DNA of 10,770 bases, from the NCBI GenBank assembly GCA_044238875.1, contig JBIICM010000081.1, forward strand, positions 1 through 10,770. The letters are read 5' to 3'. This DNA is from JAIBAI01 sp044238875. GTDB taxonomy: Bacteria; Bacteroidota; Bacteroidia; M30B66. Position 1 is the first letter of the stretch; each line of letters begins with the position of its first letter. A program made the translations under genes and the position numbers. The notes beneath the pieces are model-generated. The model was given only the letters and a program-made list of their open reading frames with translations, was not told the origin of the DNA and did not search any database. Positions 1 through 6,071 of this stretch are shown in pieces.

Positions 1-43
1 GAATTACCCTGTGAACCCCAGTCCCGGAAAAGGAAATGAATAA
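1..43 (+). other. possible 3' end of an upstream gene
   Basis: Two forward frames are open from the window edge across this stretch. One ends at a TGA at 37-39 that would overlap the next gene's start as ATGA, the same arrangement seen at 752-755. The other ends at a TAA at 41-43 and reads NYPVNPSPGKGNE, which looks more protein-like. The third forward frame stops at 12-14. With only about a dozen codons visible I cannot choose a frame or name a product. The close packing suggests that the gene at 36 continues an operon that begins outside the window. Confidence 0.25.
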
Positions 44-755
44 GCCCCTCATTGCGAATGCCATTTTTTTGTTATCGGTTTTTGCAGCCATTGCGCAGCA
101 CAAAATAACCCCTTCCGTTAAAATTAAACTGAAGTTAAAAGAACCTTCTGACGTTTGTTTGAGTGCTTCAGGTAAAAGCCTGTTTATGGTGAGCGACAAT
201 GGCGAGCTGGCTGAAACAGATTTTAACGGCAATGTTTTGCGGAAGTTAAGGGCAAACCTTGTGGATGCAGAAGGCGTTTGTGCGGTAAATGATAAGATCT
301 ACGTTGCCGATGAGTTTACCCGCAGCATACATGTGTTCTCTGTTTCAGACTGGAAATTCATGTATGAGGTTCCGGTTGCGCATACGGGTGCCAGAAACCG
401 GGGTTATGAAGCATTGACCTATAATCCGGTAAAAAAAGAATTTTACCTTTTCACGGAGAGCCGGCCGCTACTTATGTTAACACTCGATGAAGCGCTTCGT
501 GTAAAAAACAGAATCGAATTAAACCTCAAAACCGACATTTCGGCGGCTTGTTTTCATGGTGTAAATTTATGGCTACTCAGTGATGAGGCTGCAATGGTTT
601 ACCTTTTCAACCCGGCTCAAAATGAGGCTCAGGCCAGGTTCCGGCTATCAGTGATCAATCCGGAAGGCCTCGCCTGGCTGAATGACGGGAAATTGTTAGT
701 TGTCAGTGACGACCGCCAGCAACTCTATGTTTATCAGGAAACGCTGAAAGAATGA
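36..755 (+). CDS. SdiA-regulated/YjiK-like secreted beta-propeller protein
   Basis: This is a 239-residue exported protein, probably a six-bladed beta-propeller of the SdiA-regulated (YjiK-like) family, whose biochemical role is not established. Residues 1-20 form a signal peptide (Met-Asn-Lys, a hydrophobic core, then AIA before Gln21). There is no lipobox cysteine, so periplasmic location is likely. Family-like acidic turns recur in separate blades: DAEGV at 77-81, GYEAL at 123-127, NPEGLAW at 208-214 and SDD at 224-226. The ATG at 36 is chosen because it puts the signal peptide exactly at the N terminus. AGGAA directly abuts it and is too close to be a normal Shine-Dalgarno. The stop overlaps the porin start (ATGA at 752-755), which suggests coupled expression and perhaps a shared substrate. 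The family call rests on motif pattern, not on a search. Confidence 0.72.
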   Translation: MNKPLIANAIFLLSVFAAIAQHKITPSVKIKLKLKEPSDVCLSASGKSLFMVSDNGELAETDFNGNVLRKLRANLVDAEGVCAVNDKIYVADEFTRSIHVFSVSDWKFMYEVPVAHTGARNRGYEALTYNPVKKEFYLFTESRPLLMLTLDEALRVKNRIELNLKTDISAACFHGVNLWLLSDEAAMVYLFNPAQNEAQARFRLSVINPEGLAWLNDGKLLVVSDDRQQLYVYQETLKE

Positions 756-1921
756 GAACCGAACTTTTATATTTCTTTTTTGCGGGCGTTTTCTTTTCCA
801 ACAACCTTGCGGCACAGTTTGTAATCAGCAACGGAAGTCATCTGATGGAGATCGGGGGCTCCGTTTCAACCTATTATAACCTGCGCATTTTAAAGGCCGG
901 AGAAAAAAAGTTTGATAAAAACCGCTTTGGGTTGCGCGATGCTCAATTAAACATTGAAGGGCGCAAAGGGAATGATTGGGAATACAAATTTCAGATAGAT
1001 TTTGCTGATTTAAGCCAGAACAGTAATGACGCTGAAAACCCGGGTTTGATGGATGCCTGGGTGGCCTACAGGAAAATACCGTGGCTGGAAATTAAGGTGG
1101 GCTATGGAAAGATACCCTACTCAAGAAGCTCATTGGTGCCCTTTAGTTATTCGGCCTGGTGGCAACGCGCCGAGATGGCAAGAGGAAATCTTTTCAGCCG
1201 GCGCGACGCTGGCATCACTTTTTCACACAGCTCCTTTCAGCGCAGGTTGAACATTTATGCTGGTATATACACAGGGCTGGGCGAGAATACCTTACGGGCA
1301 GGTGAAAACGACGACAGCGGTCAGCCCGAATATGCTGCCAGGCTGGAGCTCTGCTGGCCTTCATATTACAGACATCATGACATAGATACACGGCATACGC
1401 CTATACCAATGTTTAGTCTGGGGCTCAACGGAAGATACAGTAACAAACGATTACCGGTCGGCTCATTCTTTCCGTCAGGTTCAACCGGAGATTGGGGTGT
1501 TAAGGTTGTTGATGGTGAGAAAAGTATATATGGACTGGATGTTTCAGCCCAGTTTATGGGGCTTTCTGCTCAATTTGAGATCCACAAGGCTCAGCTGACA
1601 CCTGCCGACACAAGCAGCATCCTGCTCAGAAAAATACCACTTTCACTTTCGGGAGGCCATGTATTTGCCGGCGCTTGGTCGGGTCAGCTGGCCTACTTCA
1701 GTAAGCGGTTGAAAACCATCTTTTCAGTGCGAATGGAAAACTATAACATCAATGATCTTGAAGCGGGATTTGCCAGCCGGTTCTCAGGCGCCCTCTGCTA
1801 CCAGATTGACGGCTTTTATTCCATGATTCGTCTGCAATACCTTTACATTGATCAGGAAGACCCGCTTGACCCGCTCGACTGGCAATCGCAGTGGAGACTC
1901 GGATGGCAATACCTGTTTTAA
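752..1921 (+). CDS. OprP/OprO-type outer-membrane porin
   Basis: This encodes a 389-residue outer-membrane beta-barrel of the phosphate-selective porin O/P family (Porin_O_P). Members form trimeric channels, some selective for phosphate or polyphosphate, but substrate cannot be read from sequence here. Residues 1-21 are a signal peptide ending LAA before Gln22. The mature part opens with a strand pattern typical of the family: GGSVSTYYN, then FGLRDAQLNIEGR and YKFQIDFADL. Next come DAWVAYR and EIKVGYGKIPYSR near residues 100-123, which match the conserved core of these porins. Alternating aromatic and polar strands continue to the end, and the protein finishes in Tyr-Leu-Phe, the terminal aromatic expected of a Bam-assembled barrel. 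Length is normal. The ATG overlaps the upstream stop by four bases, so it is probably translationally coupled to the beta-propeller gene. Confidence 0.82.
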   Translation: MRTELLYFFFAGVFFSNNLAAQFVISNGSHLMEIGGSVSTYYNLRILKAGEKKFDKNRFGLRDAQLNIEGRKGNDWEYKFQIDFADLSQNSNDAENPGLMDAWVAYRKIPWLEIKVGYGKIPYSRSSLVPFSYSAWWQRAEMARGNLFSRRDAGITFSHSSFQRRLNIYAGIYTGLGENTLRAGENDDSGQPEYAARLELCWPSYYRHHDIDTRHTPIPMFSLGLNGRYSNKRLPVGSFFPSGSTGDWGVKVVDGEKSIYGLDVSAQFMGLSAQFEIHKAQLTPADTSSILLRKIPLSLSGGHVFAGAWSGQLAYFSKRLKTIFSVRMENYNINDLEAGFASRFSGALCYQIDGFYSMIRLQYLYIDQEDPLDPLDWQSQWRLGWQYLF

Positions 1922-1963
1922 ATTAAAACCTTACCTTTCACCCTTTAAAATCAACAGATCACT

Positions 1964-4102
1964 ATGAAAATCTTTCGCATTCTTACACTTCTCCTTTTTG
2001 CTGCCTTTGGCAGTCTGAAAGCCCAGCAACCGCTTGGCCCAGGCTCCATTGTTTTTCTGGCATTACAAACTGATGCTCCGGATGCATTTGCTTTCGCCGC
2101 CCTGCAGGATATTGCGGCTAACGATACCATTTATTTTACTGATAATGGCTGGAGCGGTTCTGCATTTTTCACCAATGAGCAAACCATGCGTTGGTATAGC
2201 AGTCAGCCTGTGAGCAAAGGAACAGTTGTTAAAGTGGTTGATCCCAATAATACCAGCCCCAATGCTTTGATCATCGGACCCGGAATGGCCTTGGGAAAAC
2301 TTAACAATTTATCTACGGCAGGGGAACAGATCGTCGCCTACCGCATCGCAAATGGAGGAGGATACATTCATCTGGCCGGCATCAGCACGCGTAACTGGTT
2401 AACAGATTGCAATACCGTTGGAACAGGCAATACCAACGCAACCTGTTTGCCATCTGCCCTTACCAATGGCGTAAATGCATTTGCTTTCTCAACCAATACA
2501 ACCGATACAGAAAATATCTTCCTGAATATAACAACGGTGAGCGGAACACCTCAATCAATTCTGACCCAAATCAGCGGAAATGCGCTCAACTGGTTCGGGA
2601 GTGATGATACCACAACGGGCGGTAAGAGCAACTGGCCCGACTGGCAATTCAATTTCTCAGATCCCAATACTGCGAATTTGCAATTTGTGGGTAATGCTGC
2701 AAGAACACTGATCGAAGGAACCGGGCCGCAAACCATTTCAATGAGCCTCTCTAGTCCGCTCGCAGTGGCTACATCAGTTACGTTGGGTATCACACTAAAT
2801 GGTGGCGCTGCCGAGTCAGATTATACCCTCAATCCGCAGGCAGTTGACCTGAAGTTTCAACTAAGTTTCGCAGTCGGACAAACAAATGCATCATTTACAA
2901 TAAACCTTGCAGATGATGGTCTTACTGAAACAGGAGAAGGAATGGTTATCGGTGTTGTATCCGCTTCACCGGAACTGATTTACACAAATCCGACGGAGAC
3001 TCAGATTCAATTTGCTGATTTAAGTATTATTTCTTCAACGATTGATTTTAAACAGGCTGCTGTTGCTGTGACCGAAGGAGGCCAGGTGAAAGTAAGCCTG
3101 AAAATTTTACCGGCAGCTGCACAGCCGGGCAATGTTACATTGGGTGTTCAAACCGGCAGCGGCATCGAAGCGGCTGATTTCAGCACCGAGCCGGCAATTG
3201 CAGCCGGCCTTTTGAACCTAGGTATCACCCAGGGCGCCGATAGCATCAGCTTTACATTTGATGCCAATGATGATAATTTCTTTGAAACTGACGAATCGAT
3301 CACCTTCACCATTCAAAATGTTTCTGCAGGTTTCACAAAGGGCTCAACCACACCGTCGGCTGTTGTGAAAATTATTGACAACGATCAGCCGGTTGACTTG
3401 CCCATCTTATTTATCAACGAGATTATGTCGTCAAATACCAATACCATTGAAGATCAGCCGGGCGAATTCGACGACTGGTTCGAGATCTATAATCCGGGTG
3501 CGCAACCGGTTGATATTGGCGGTTTTTATGTGACGGATGATAAAAACAATCCCACCAAACATCAGTTTTCAACCGGCAATCCGGCGACCATTATTCCTTC
3601 GGGAGGCTTCCTCCTGTTATGGGCCGATGAGCAGCCTGCCCAGGGCCCGTTACATGTGAACTTCAAGCTATCCGCCAACGGCGAGTTTCTCGGTTTGTAC
3701 AGTGAGGTAGCCGGTATTTTAGCCGTTGACTCCATTTCATTTCCAGCCATACAGGCAGATCACTCATTTGGTCGTCAGTCTGACGGAGAATTTCCCTTTG
3801 TCACTTTCATACCTGGGGCAACCACGCCGGGGGCATCCAATGAGACCAGCGGAATTAATAATGCTTCAGCCTTACAGGTAAGGGTGTATCCTAATCCTGC
3901 TACCGATATTGTAACTGTGCGCAACCTGCTATCTGCAGCCGCTTATCGCCTGTATGACTTAGCGGGCAGAATGGTTCAGCATGGTCAGCTTCAGACCGGC
4001 AATTCAACCATTGATCTGGGCTCCTTGCCTGGCGGAAAATACCACCTTTTAATTGATGGCAAAGATGGCTTGCGGAAAATCACAAGCGTTGTAAAGGATT
4101 AG
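1964..4102 (+). CDS. modular T9SS-secreted protein with Calx-beta and lamin-tail domains
   Basis: This is a 712-residue secreted or surface-attached protein. Residues 1-20 are a signal peptide (KIFRILTLLLF core, LKA before Gln21). About 24-240 is a domain with the pattern AFAALQDIAANDTIYFTDNGW, a motif I have seen in other secreted multidomain proteins but cannot assign a function. About 245-352 and 357-474 are two Calx-beta-like domains. The second has the acidic pattern DANDDNFFETDE and ends IIDND, consistent with calcium binding. About 481-600 is a lamin-tail domain (LFINEIMSSN, DDWFEIYNPG, PVDIGGFYVTDD). About 637-712 is a type A T9SS C-terminal sorting domain (VRVYPNPATD, YRLYDLAGRMV, LPGGKYHLLI). 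No catalytic motif is visible, so an adhesive, structural or binding role is the best inference. The stop is a tandem TAG TAG. A 42-base gap after the porin leaves open whether it shares that transcript. Confidence 0.85.
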   Translation: MKIFRILTLLLFAAFGSLKAQQPLGPGSIVFLALQTDAPDAFAFAALQDIAANDTIYFTDNGWSGSAFFTNEQTMRWYSSQPVSKGTVVKVVDPNNTSPNALIIGPGMALGKLNNLSTAGEQIVAYRIANGGGYIHLAGISTRNWLTDCNTVGTGNTNATCLPSALTNGVNAFAFSTNTTDTENIFLNITTVSGTPQSILTQISGNALNWFGSDDTTTGGKSNWPDWQFNFSDPNTANLQFVGNAARTLIEGTGPQTISMSLSSPLAVATSVTLGITLNGGAAESDYTLNPQAVDLKFQLSFAVGQTNASFTINLADDGLTETGEGMVIGVVSASPELIYTNPTETQIQFADLSIISSTIDFKQAAVAVTEGGQVKVSLKILPAAAQPGNVTLGVQTGSGIEAADFSTEPAIAAGLLNLGITQGADSISFTFDANDDNFFETDESITFTIQNVSAGFTKGSTTPSAVVKIIDNDQPVDLPILFINEIMSSNTNTIEDQPGEFDDWFEIYNPGAQPVDIGGFYVTDDKNNPTKHQFSTGNPATIIPSGGFLLLWADEQPAQGPLHVNFKLSANGEFLGLYSEVAGILAVDSISFPAIQADHSFGRQSDGEFPFVTFIPGATTPGASNETSGINNASALQVRVYPNPATDIVTVRNLLSAAAYRLYDLAGRMVQHGQLQTGNSTIDLGSLPGGKYHLLIDGKDGLRKITSVVKD

Positions 4103-4202
4103 TAGGTACGCAAAATTTTGCGTCCTCGCCTGCCCAAAATACGACCAAACGGCAGGCCTGACGCTTGATGCACCCGGGTGGTCATTTCGTTGGCAGATGC
4201 AA
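4103..4202. terminator. convergent intergenic region with three inverted repeats
   Basis: These 100 bases separate the 3' ends of two converging genes. They hold a perfect 16-bp palindrome at 4108-4123 (ACGCAAAATTTTGCGT). A second element has 7-bp arms, GCCTGCC at 4128-4134 and GGCAGGC at 4151-4157, around a 16-base loop. A third is the 10-bp palindrome CACCCGGGTG at 4171-4180. Position and symmetry suggest a terminator working in both directions. None has a classical U-tract directly after the stem, so intrinsic termination is an inference. Confidence 0.5.
4108..4123. repeat. perfect 16-bp palindrome
   Basis: ACGCAAAATTTTGCGT is its own reverse complement. It lies five bases after the stop of the T9SS cargo gene. 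Extending it outward gives only partial pairing (G4106 with C4125, plus G-T wobbles). From memory, similar GACGCAAAATTTTGCGTC elements recur between genes in some Bacteroidota genomes, so this may be one worn copy of a dispersed family. The window itself contains only this copy. Confidence 0.7.
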
Positions 4203-4490
4203 TTATTCAATCACCTTGGGTACCCTGAAATAATCAGAATCATGTTTAGGGGCATTTTGCAGGGCATCATCCTGACTAATGTCAAGCCGTGGTGCATCAT
4301 CCCTGATCAGGTTCGGTTCATCCACAAGATAAATGAGCGGTTCAACCCCATCAGTATCTACCTCATTGAGTTGCTCAACAAATGCAAGAATTCGGTTGAG
4401 ATCATCTGTGATTTCCGTTTTGGCTGCCGGCTCAAATTCAAGCCTTGCCAGATGGGCCAGCTGATCAATCAGTGCTTCATTGATAGTCAT
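4203..4490 (-). CDS. gatC: Asp-tRNA(Asn)/Glu-tRNA(Gln) amidotransferase subunit C
   Basis: GatC is the small subunit of the GatCAB amidotransferase. That complex converts misacylated Glu-tRNA(Gln), and in some bacteria Asp-tRNA(Asn), to the correct aminoacyl-tRNA in the cytoplasm. GatC wraps around GatA and stabilises the complex. The 95-residue length is normal. The family pattern is clear from end to end: LAHLARLEF near residues 11-19, an L..IL.FVEQL helix near 31-41, then DTDGVEPL, a RDDAPR segment, DALQNAP and the closing YFRVPKVIE. The ATG at 4490 overlaps the stop of the hydrolase gene by four bases (ATGA), so it is the second gene of a two-gene operon. The gatA and gatB genes are not in the window. 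No frameshift or missing segment is seen. Confidence 0.95.
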   Translation of the reverse strand: MTINEALIDQLAHLARLEFEPAAKTEITDDLNRILAFVEQLNEVDTDGVEPLIYLVDEPNLIRDDAPRLDISQDDALQNAPKHDSDYFRVPKVIE

Positions 4491-5257
4491 ACCTTTTCTT
4501 TCAACGCTGATGCCAGCCAGGGTTCCAGGATGTTATTGAAGGCTTCCGGTCGCTCCATCATGGGGGCGTGACCGCAGTGGTCAATCCAGAAGAGATTTGA
4601 CTTTGGTAAAAGTTCATGAAATTCTTCAGCCACTTCAGGTGGTGTAATCTGATCATTTTTACCCCAGATAAGACATACCGGCATGTGCAGTAGGTGAAGG
4701 TCACTGGCCATATTATGGCGGATGGCCGACTTGGCAAGCGCCAGAATACGGATAAGCTTTTCCTTGTTGTTCACAATTTCAAAAACTTCATCCACCAGCT
4801 CTTTGGTGGCGTTCACCGGATCATAAAATGTATAGGCTACCTTGGCTTTGATAAATTCGTAATCCTCGCGGCGGGGAAAAGATCCACCCATTGCGTTTTC
4901 ATAAAGCCCTGAACTTCCGGTAAGAATCATGGTTTTTACCTTTTCAGGATGTTCCAGCGCAAATACAAGCGCAACATGCCCTCCCAAAGAATTACCCAGA
5001 AGGTTAACCGTTTTGAAACCTTTGAATTCAAGAAAGCGATTGATAAAACCGGCCAGACTGCGAACGTGGGTTTCTTCAACCGGAAGCTGATAAACAGGCA
5101 TCATGGGAATCACCACATGATAATCACTTCTGAAGCGTTCAAGAACGTCCTTGAAATTGCTGAGGGCGCCAAAGAGCCCGTGAAGTATCAGTAAAACAGG
5201 TCCTTCACCTTCAGCGATATAAGTAAATTCTCCTTCCTTGATCAATTCCTTTTCCAT
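4487..5257 (-). CDS. alpha/beta-fold hydrolase
   Basis: This is a 256-residue single-domain alpha/beta hydrolase without a signal peptide, so it is expected in the cytoplasm. The catalytic set is complete. HGLFG at 26-30 forms the oxyanion-hole region. GNSLGG at 88-93 is the nucleophile elbow with Ser90. Asp202 lies in GKNDQITP, and His220 in DHCGHAPMMERP. The variable cap region lies between about 118 and 185. The fold covers esterases, C-C bond hydrolases (MhpC/BphD-like), lactonases and others. The substrate cannot be deduced, so any label such as a meta-cleavage hydrolase would be over-specific. It is first in an operon with gatC (ATGA overlap), and a good -7 promoter element lies 25 bases upstream. 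The ATG at 5257 is favoured because the fold starts soon after it. No Shine-Dalgarno is visible. Confidence 0.88.
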   Translation of the reverse strand: MEKELIKEGEFTYIAEGEGPVLLILHGLFGALSNFKDVLERFRSDYHVVIPMMPVYQLPVEETHVRSLAGFINRFLEFKGFKTVNLLGNSLGGHVALVFALEHPEKVKTMILTGSSGLYENAMGGSFPRREDYEFIKAKVAYTFYDPVNATKELVDEVFEIVNNKEKLIRILALAKSAIRHNMASDLHLLHMPVCLIWGKNDQITPPEVAEEFHELLPKSNLFWIDHCGHAPMMERPEAFNNILEPWLASALKEKV

Positions 5258-5282
5258 GCCATGCGGATGCGGTTCGGGCGCT

Positions 5283-5319
5283 CAAAAATACATTTTTTAA
5301 CGGATTAGCTTCCGCCAAA
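5283..5319 (-). promoter_or_regulatory. candidate Bacteroidota promoter for hydrolase-gatC
   Basis: On the minus strand, TATTTTTG (5290 down to 5283) matches the Bacteroidota -7 consensus TAnnTTTG exactly. A TTTG at 5319-5316 could be the -33 element, but the 25-base spacer is longer than the usual 17-23. The -7 box ends 25 bases before the ATG, which predicts a short leader of about 20 bases. Confidence 0.5.
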
Positions 5320-5447
5320 TCGGTACTTAAAAAGTTTTTCTTCAAAATCGCTGTCTTCCGGTCGCCTTTACTGCCATCCACTTGACTGAATTGACACCTC
5401 GGAAGTTGAACGTCTGAGCTTATCTCATGATTCGGTTTGTACTTTAA

Positions 5448-5464
5448 TACCACAATTTACCACT
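5448..5464 (-). promoter_or_regulatory. distal inverted pair of GTGGTA boxes, possible MraZ site
   Basis: On the plus strand TACCAC occurs at 5448-5453 and again at 5458-5463, which is GTGGTA twice, 10 bp apart, on the minus strand. The minus-strand AGTGGTAAATT (5464 to 5454) is an exact copy of the plus-strand AGTGGTAAATT at 5544-5554. The two pairs therefore form an inverted repeat about 90 bp apart centre to centre. No TAnnTTTG follows this pair on the minus strand, so it is more likely an auxiliary binding site than the operator of another promoter. Confidence 0.45.
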
Positions 5465-5532
5465 AGTTTAAATATCTGATAAACAATAATATAAATAAAT
5501 TTAGTTAATAAATATTGTTTAAAGTTATCAAC

Positions 5533-5550
5533 AAGTGGTAAGAAGTGGTA
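5533..5550 (+). promoter_or_regulatory. MraZ operator: two AAGTGGTA direct repeats
   Basis: AAGTGGTA occurs at 5533-5540 and at 5543-5550, an exact 10-bp period (one helical turn). Known MraZ proteins bind tandem short boxes just upstream of their own gene: TGGGN repeats in E. coli and AAAGTG(T/G)(T/G) repeats in Mycoplasma. The boxes here match seven of the eight positions of the Mycoplasma form. The second box shares its last two bases with the -7 element, so a bound protein should block RNA polymerase, giving autorepression of the dcw cluster. Confidence 0.7.
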
Positions 5551-5556
5551 AATTTG
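5549..5556 (+). promoter_or_regulatory. -7 element of the mraZ/dcw promoter
   Basis: TAAATTTG matches the Bacteroidota -7 consensus TAnnTTTG exactly and lies 44 bases before the mraZ start codon, giving a predicted leader of about 38 bases. A matching TTTG at the expected -33 position (around 5524-5530) is absent; GTTATC is found there instead. The promoter may therefore depend on the AT-rich upstream tract or be intrinsically weak. Confidence 0.6.
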
Positions 5557-5600
5557 GAATGCTTATTCAATACTTTTACCCCACAAATCATTAACGCCAC

Positions 5601-6071
5601 GTGACCAACTACATCGGAGAATACGCCTGCAAGGTTGATTCAAAGGGAAGGGTGATGATGCCGGCAGGTCTGCTAAGGCAGTTCCCGGCTGACCTTCGCG
5701 AGAAGTTTGTCGTTAATCGTAGCGTTTTTCAGCGCTGCCTGGTTTTGTATCCCATGGATCTCTGGAACGAGACGTCAAGGGATCTTTCAAAACTCAACAG
5801 GTTCAACAGAGAGAATGATGCGTTTATCAGACAGTTTACCAATGGTGCCTTCGGCATTGAGGTTGACGCCACCAACCGTATTCTTCTCCCCAAAAGATTA
5901 ATGGATTATGCTGCCATTAAATCTGACCTGATCATGGTGGCCAACCTCAATAAAATTGAGATATGGTCTGCTGAAAGTTATGATGCTGTGACCGGTTCTT
6001 ATGATCCTGACAGTTTTGCGCAGCTTGCCGAGAAAGTAATGGGCAACCTGGGTAACACCGGCTTGAGCTGA
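5601..6071 (+). CDS. mraZ: transcriptional regulator MraZ
   Basis: MraZ is a DNA-binding protein of the AbrB/SpoVT swapped-hairpin superfamily. It forms a ring-shaped oligomer and represses the dcw cluster from boxes upstream of its own gene. The 156-residue protein has both tandem MraZ domains, each with its DxxxR signature: Asp13 to Arg17 (DSKGR) and Asp89 to Arg93 (DATNR). The opening TNYIGEYACKVDSKGR is typical of the family. The start is GTG at 5601. No in-frame ATG gives a full first domain, and the conserved region begins at residue 3. No Shine-Dalgarno is visible. It is the first gene of the cluster, and its stop overlaps the rsmH start by one base (TGATG). The boxes at 5533-5550 are the likely autoregulatory site. 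Related MraZ proteins have also been proposed to affect genes outside the cluster. Confidence 0.95.
   Translation: MTNYIGEYACKVDSKGRVMMPAGLLRQFPADLREKFVVNRSVFQRCLVLYPMDLWNETSRDLSKLNRFNRENDAFIRQFTNGAFGIEVDATNRILLPKRLMDYAAIKSDLIMVANLNKIEIWSAESYDAVTGSYDPDSFAQLAEKVMGNLGNTGLS

Larger units (their letters stand above)
5258..5600. other. divergent intergenic regulatory region, hydrolase-gatC / mraZ
   Basis: This 343-base stretch separates two divergent operons. From the left, it holds a candidate promoter for the minus-strand hydrolase (about 5283-5319). Next come about 125 bases in which I see nothing recognisable. Then there is an inverted pair of GTGGTA boxes (5448-5464), an AT-rich tract (5465-5531, roughly one base in eight G or C), a direct pair of AAGTGGTA boxes (5533-5550), the mraZ -7 element (5549-5556) and an untranslated leader to 5600. 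A minus-strand reading frame of about 80 codons overlaps this region and the hydrolase start. It resembles no known protein and is rejected as a gene. Confidence 0.75.

Noticed and set aside
1915..1929. Inverted repeat GTTTTAA-A-TTAAAAC at the end of the porin gene as a terminator.
   Set aside because: The arms are seven base pairs, nearly all A-T, with a one-base centre. It cannot form a stable hairpin and is expected by chance in AT-rich DNA.
1932..1939. TACCTTTC as a -7 promoter element for the T9SS cargo gene.
   Set aside because: It differs from TAnnTTTG at the conserved final G and no TTTG lies at the proper upstream distance.
4197..4571. Plus-strand open frame of 124 codons.
   Set aside because: It is antisense to gatC and the end of the hydrolase, both of which have full family motifs on the other strand.
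5211..5453. Minus-strand open frame of 80 codons covering the hydrolase start and the intergenic region.
   Set aside because: Its product resembles no family, it overlaps the conserved start of the hydrolase in another frame, and it contains the candidate promoter.
5465..5533. AT-rich tract with TTATCAACA at 5525-5533, one mismatch from the DnaA box TTATCCACA; possible replication origin.
   Set aside because: It is a single imperfect box, with no box cluster and no dnaA, dnaN or other origin genes nearby. The tract is better explained as promoter-upstream DNA of the dcw cluster.
5574..5584. GTGGGGTAAAA on the minus strand as a further MraZ box in the mraZ leader.
   Set aside because: It contains two extra G bases compared with GTGGTAAA and does not follow the 10-bp phasing of the other boxes.
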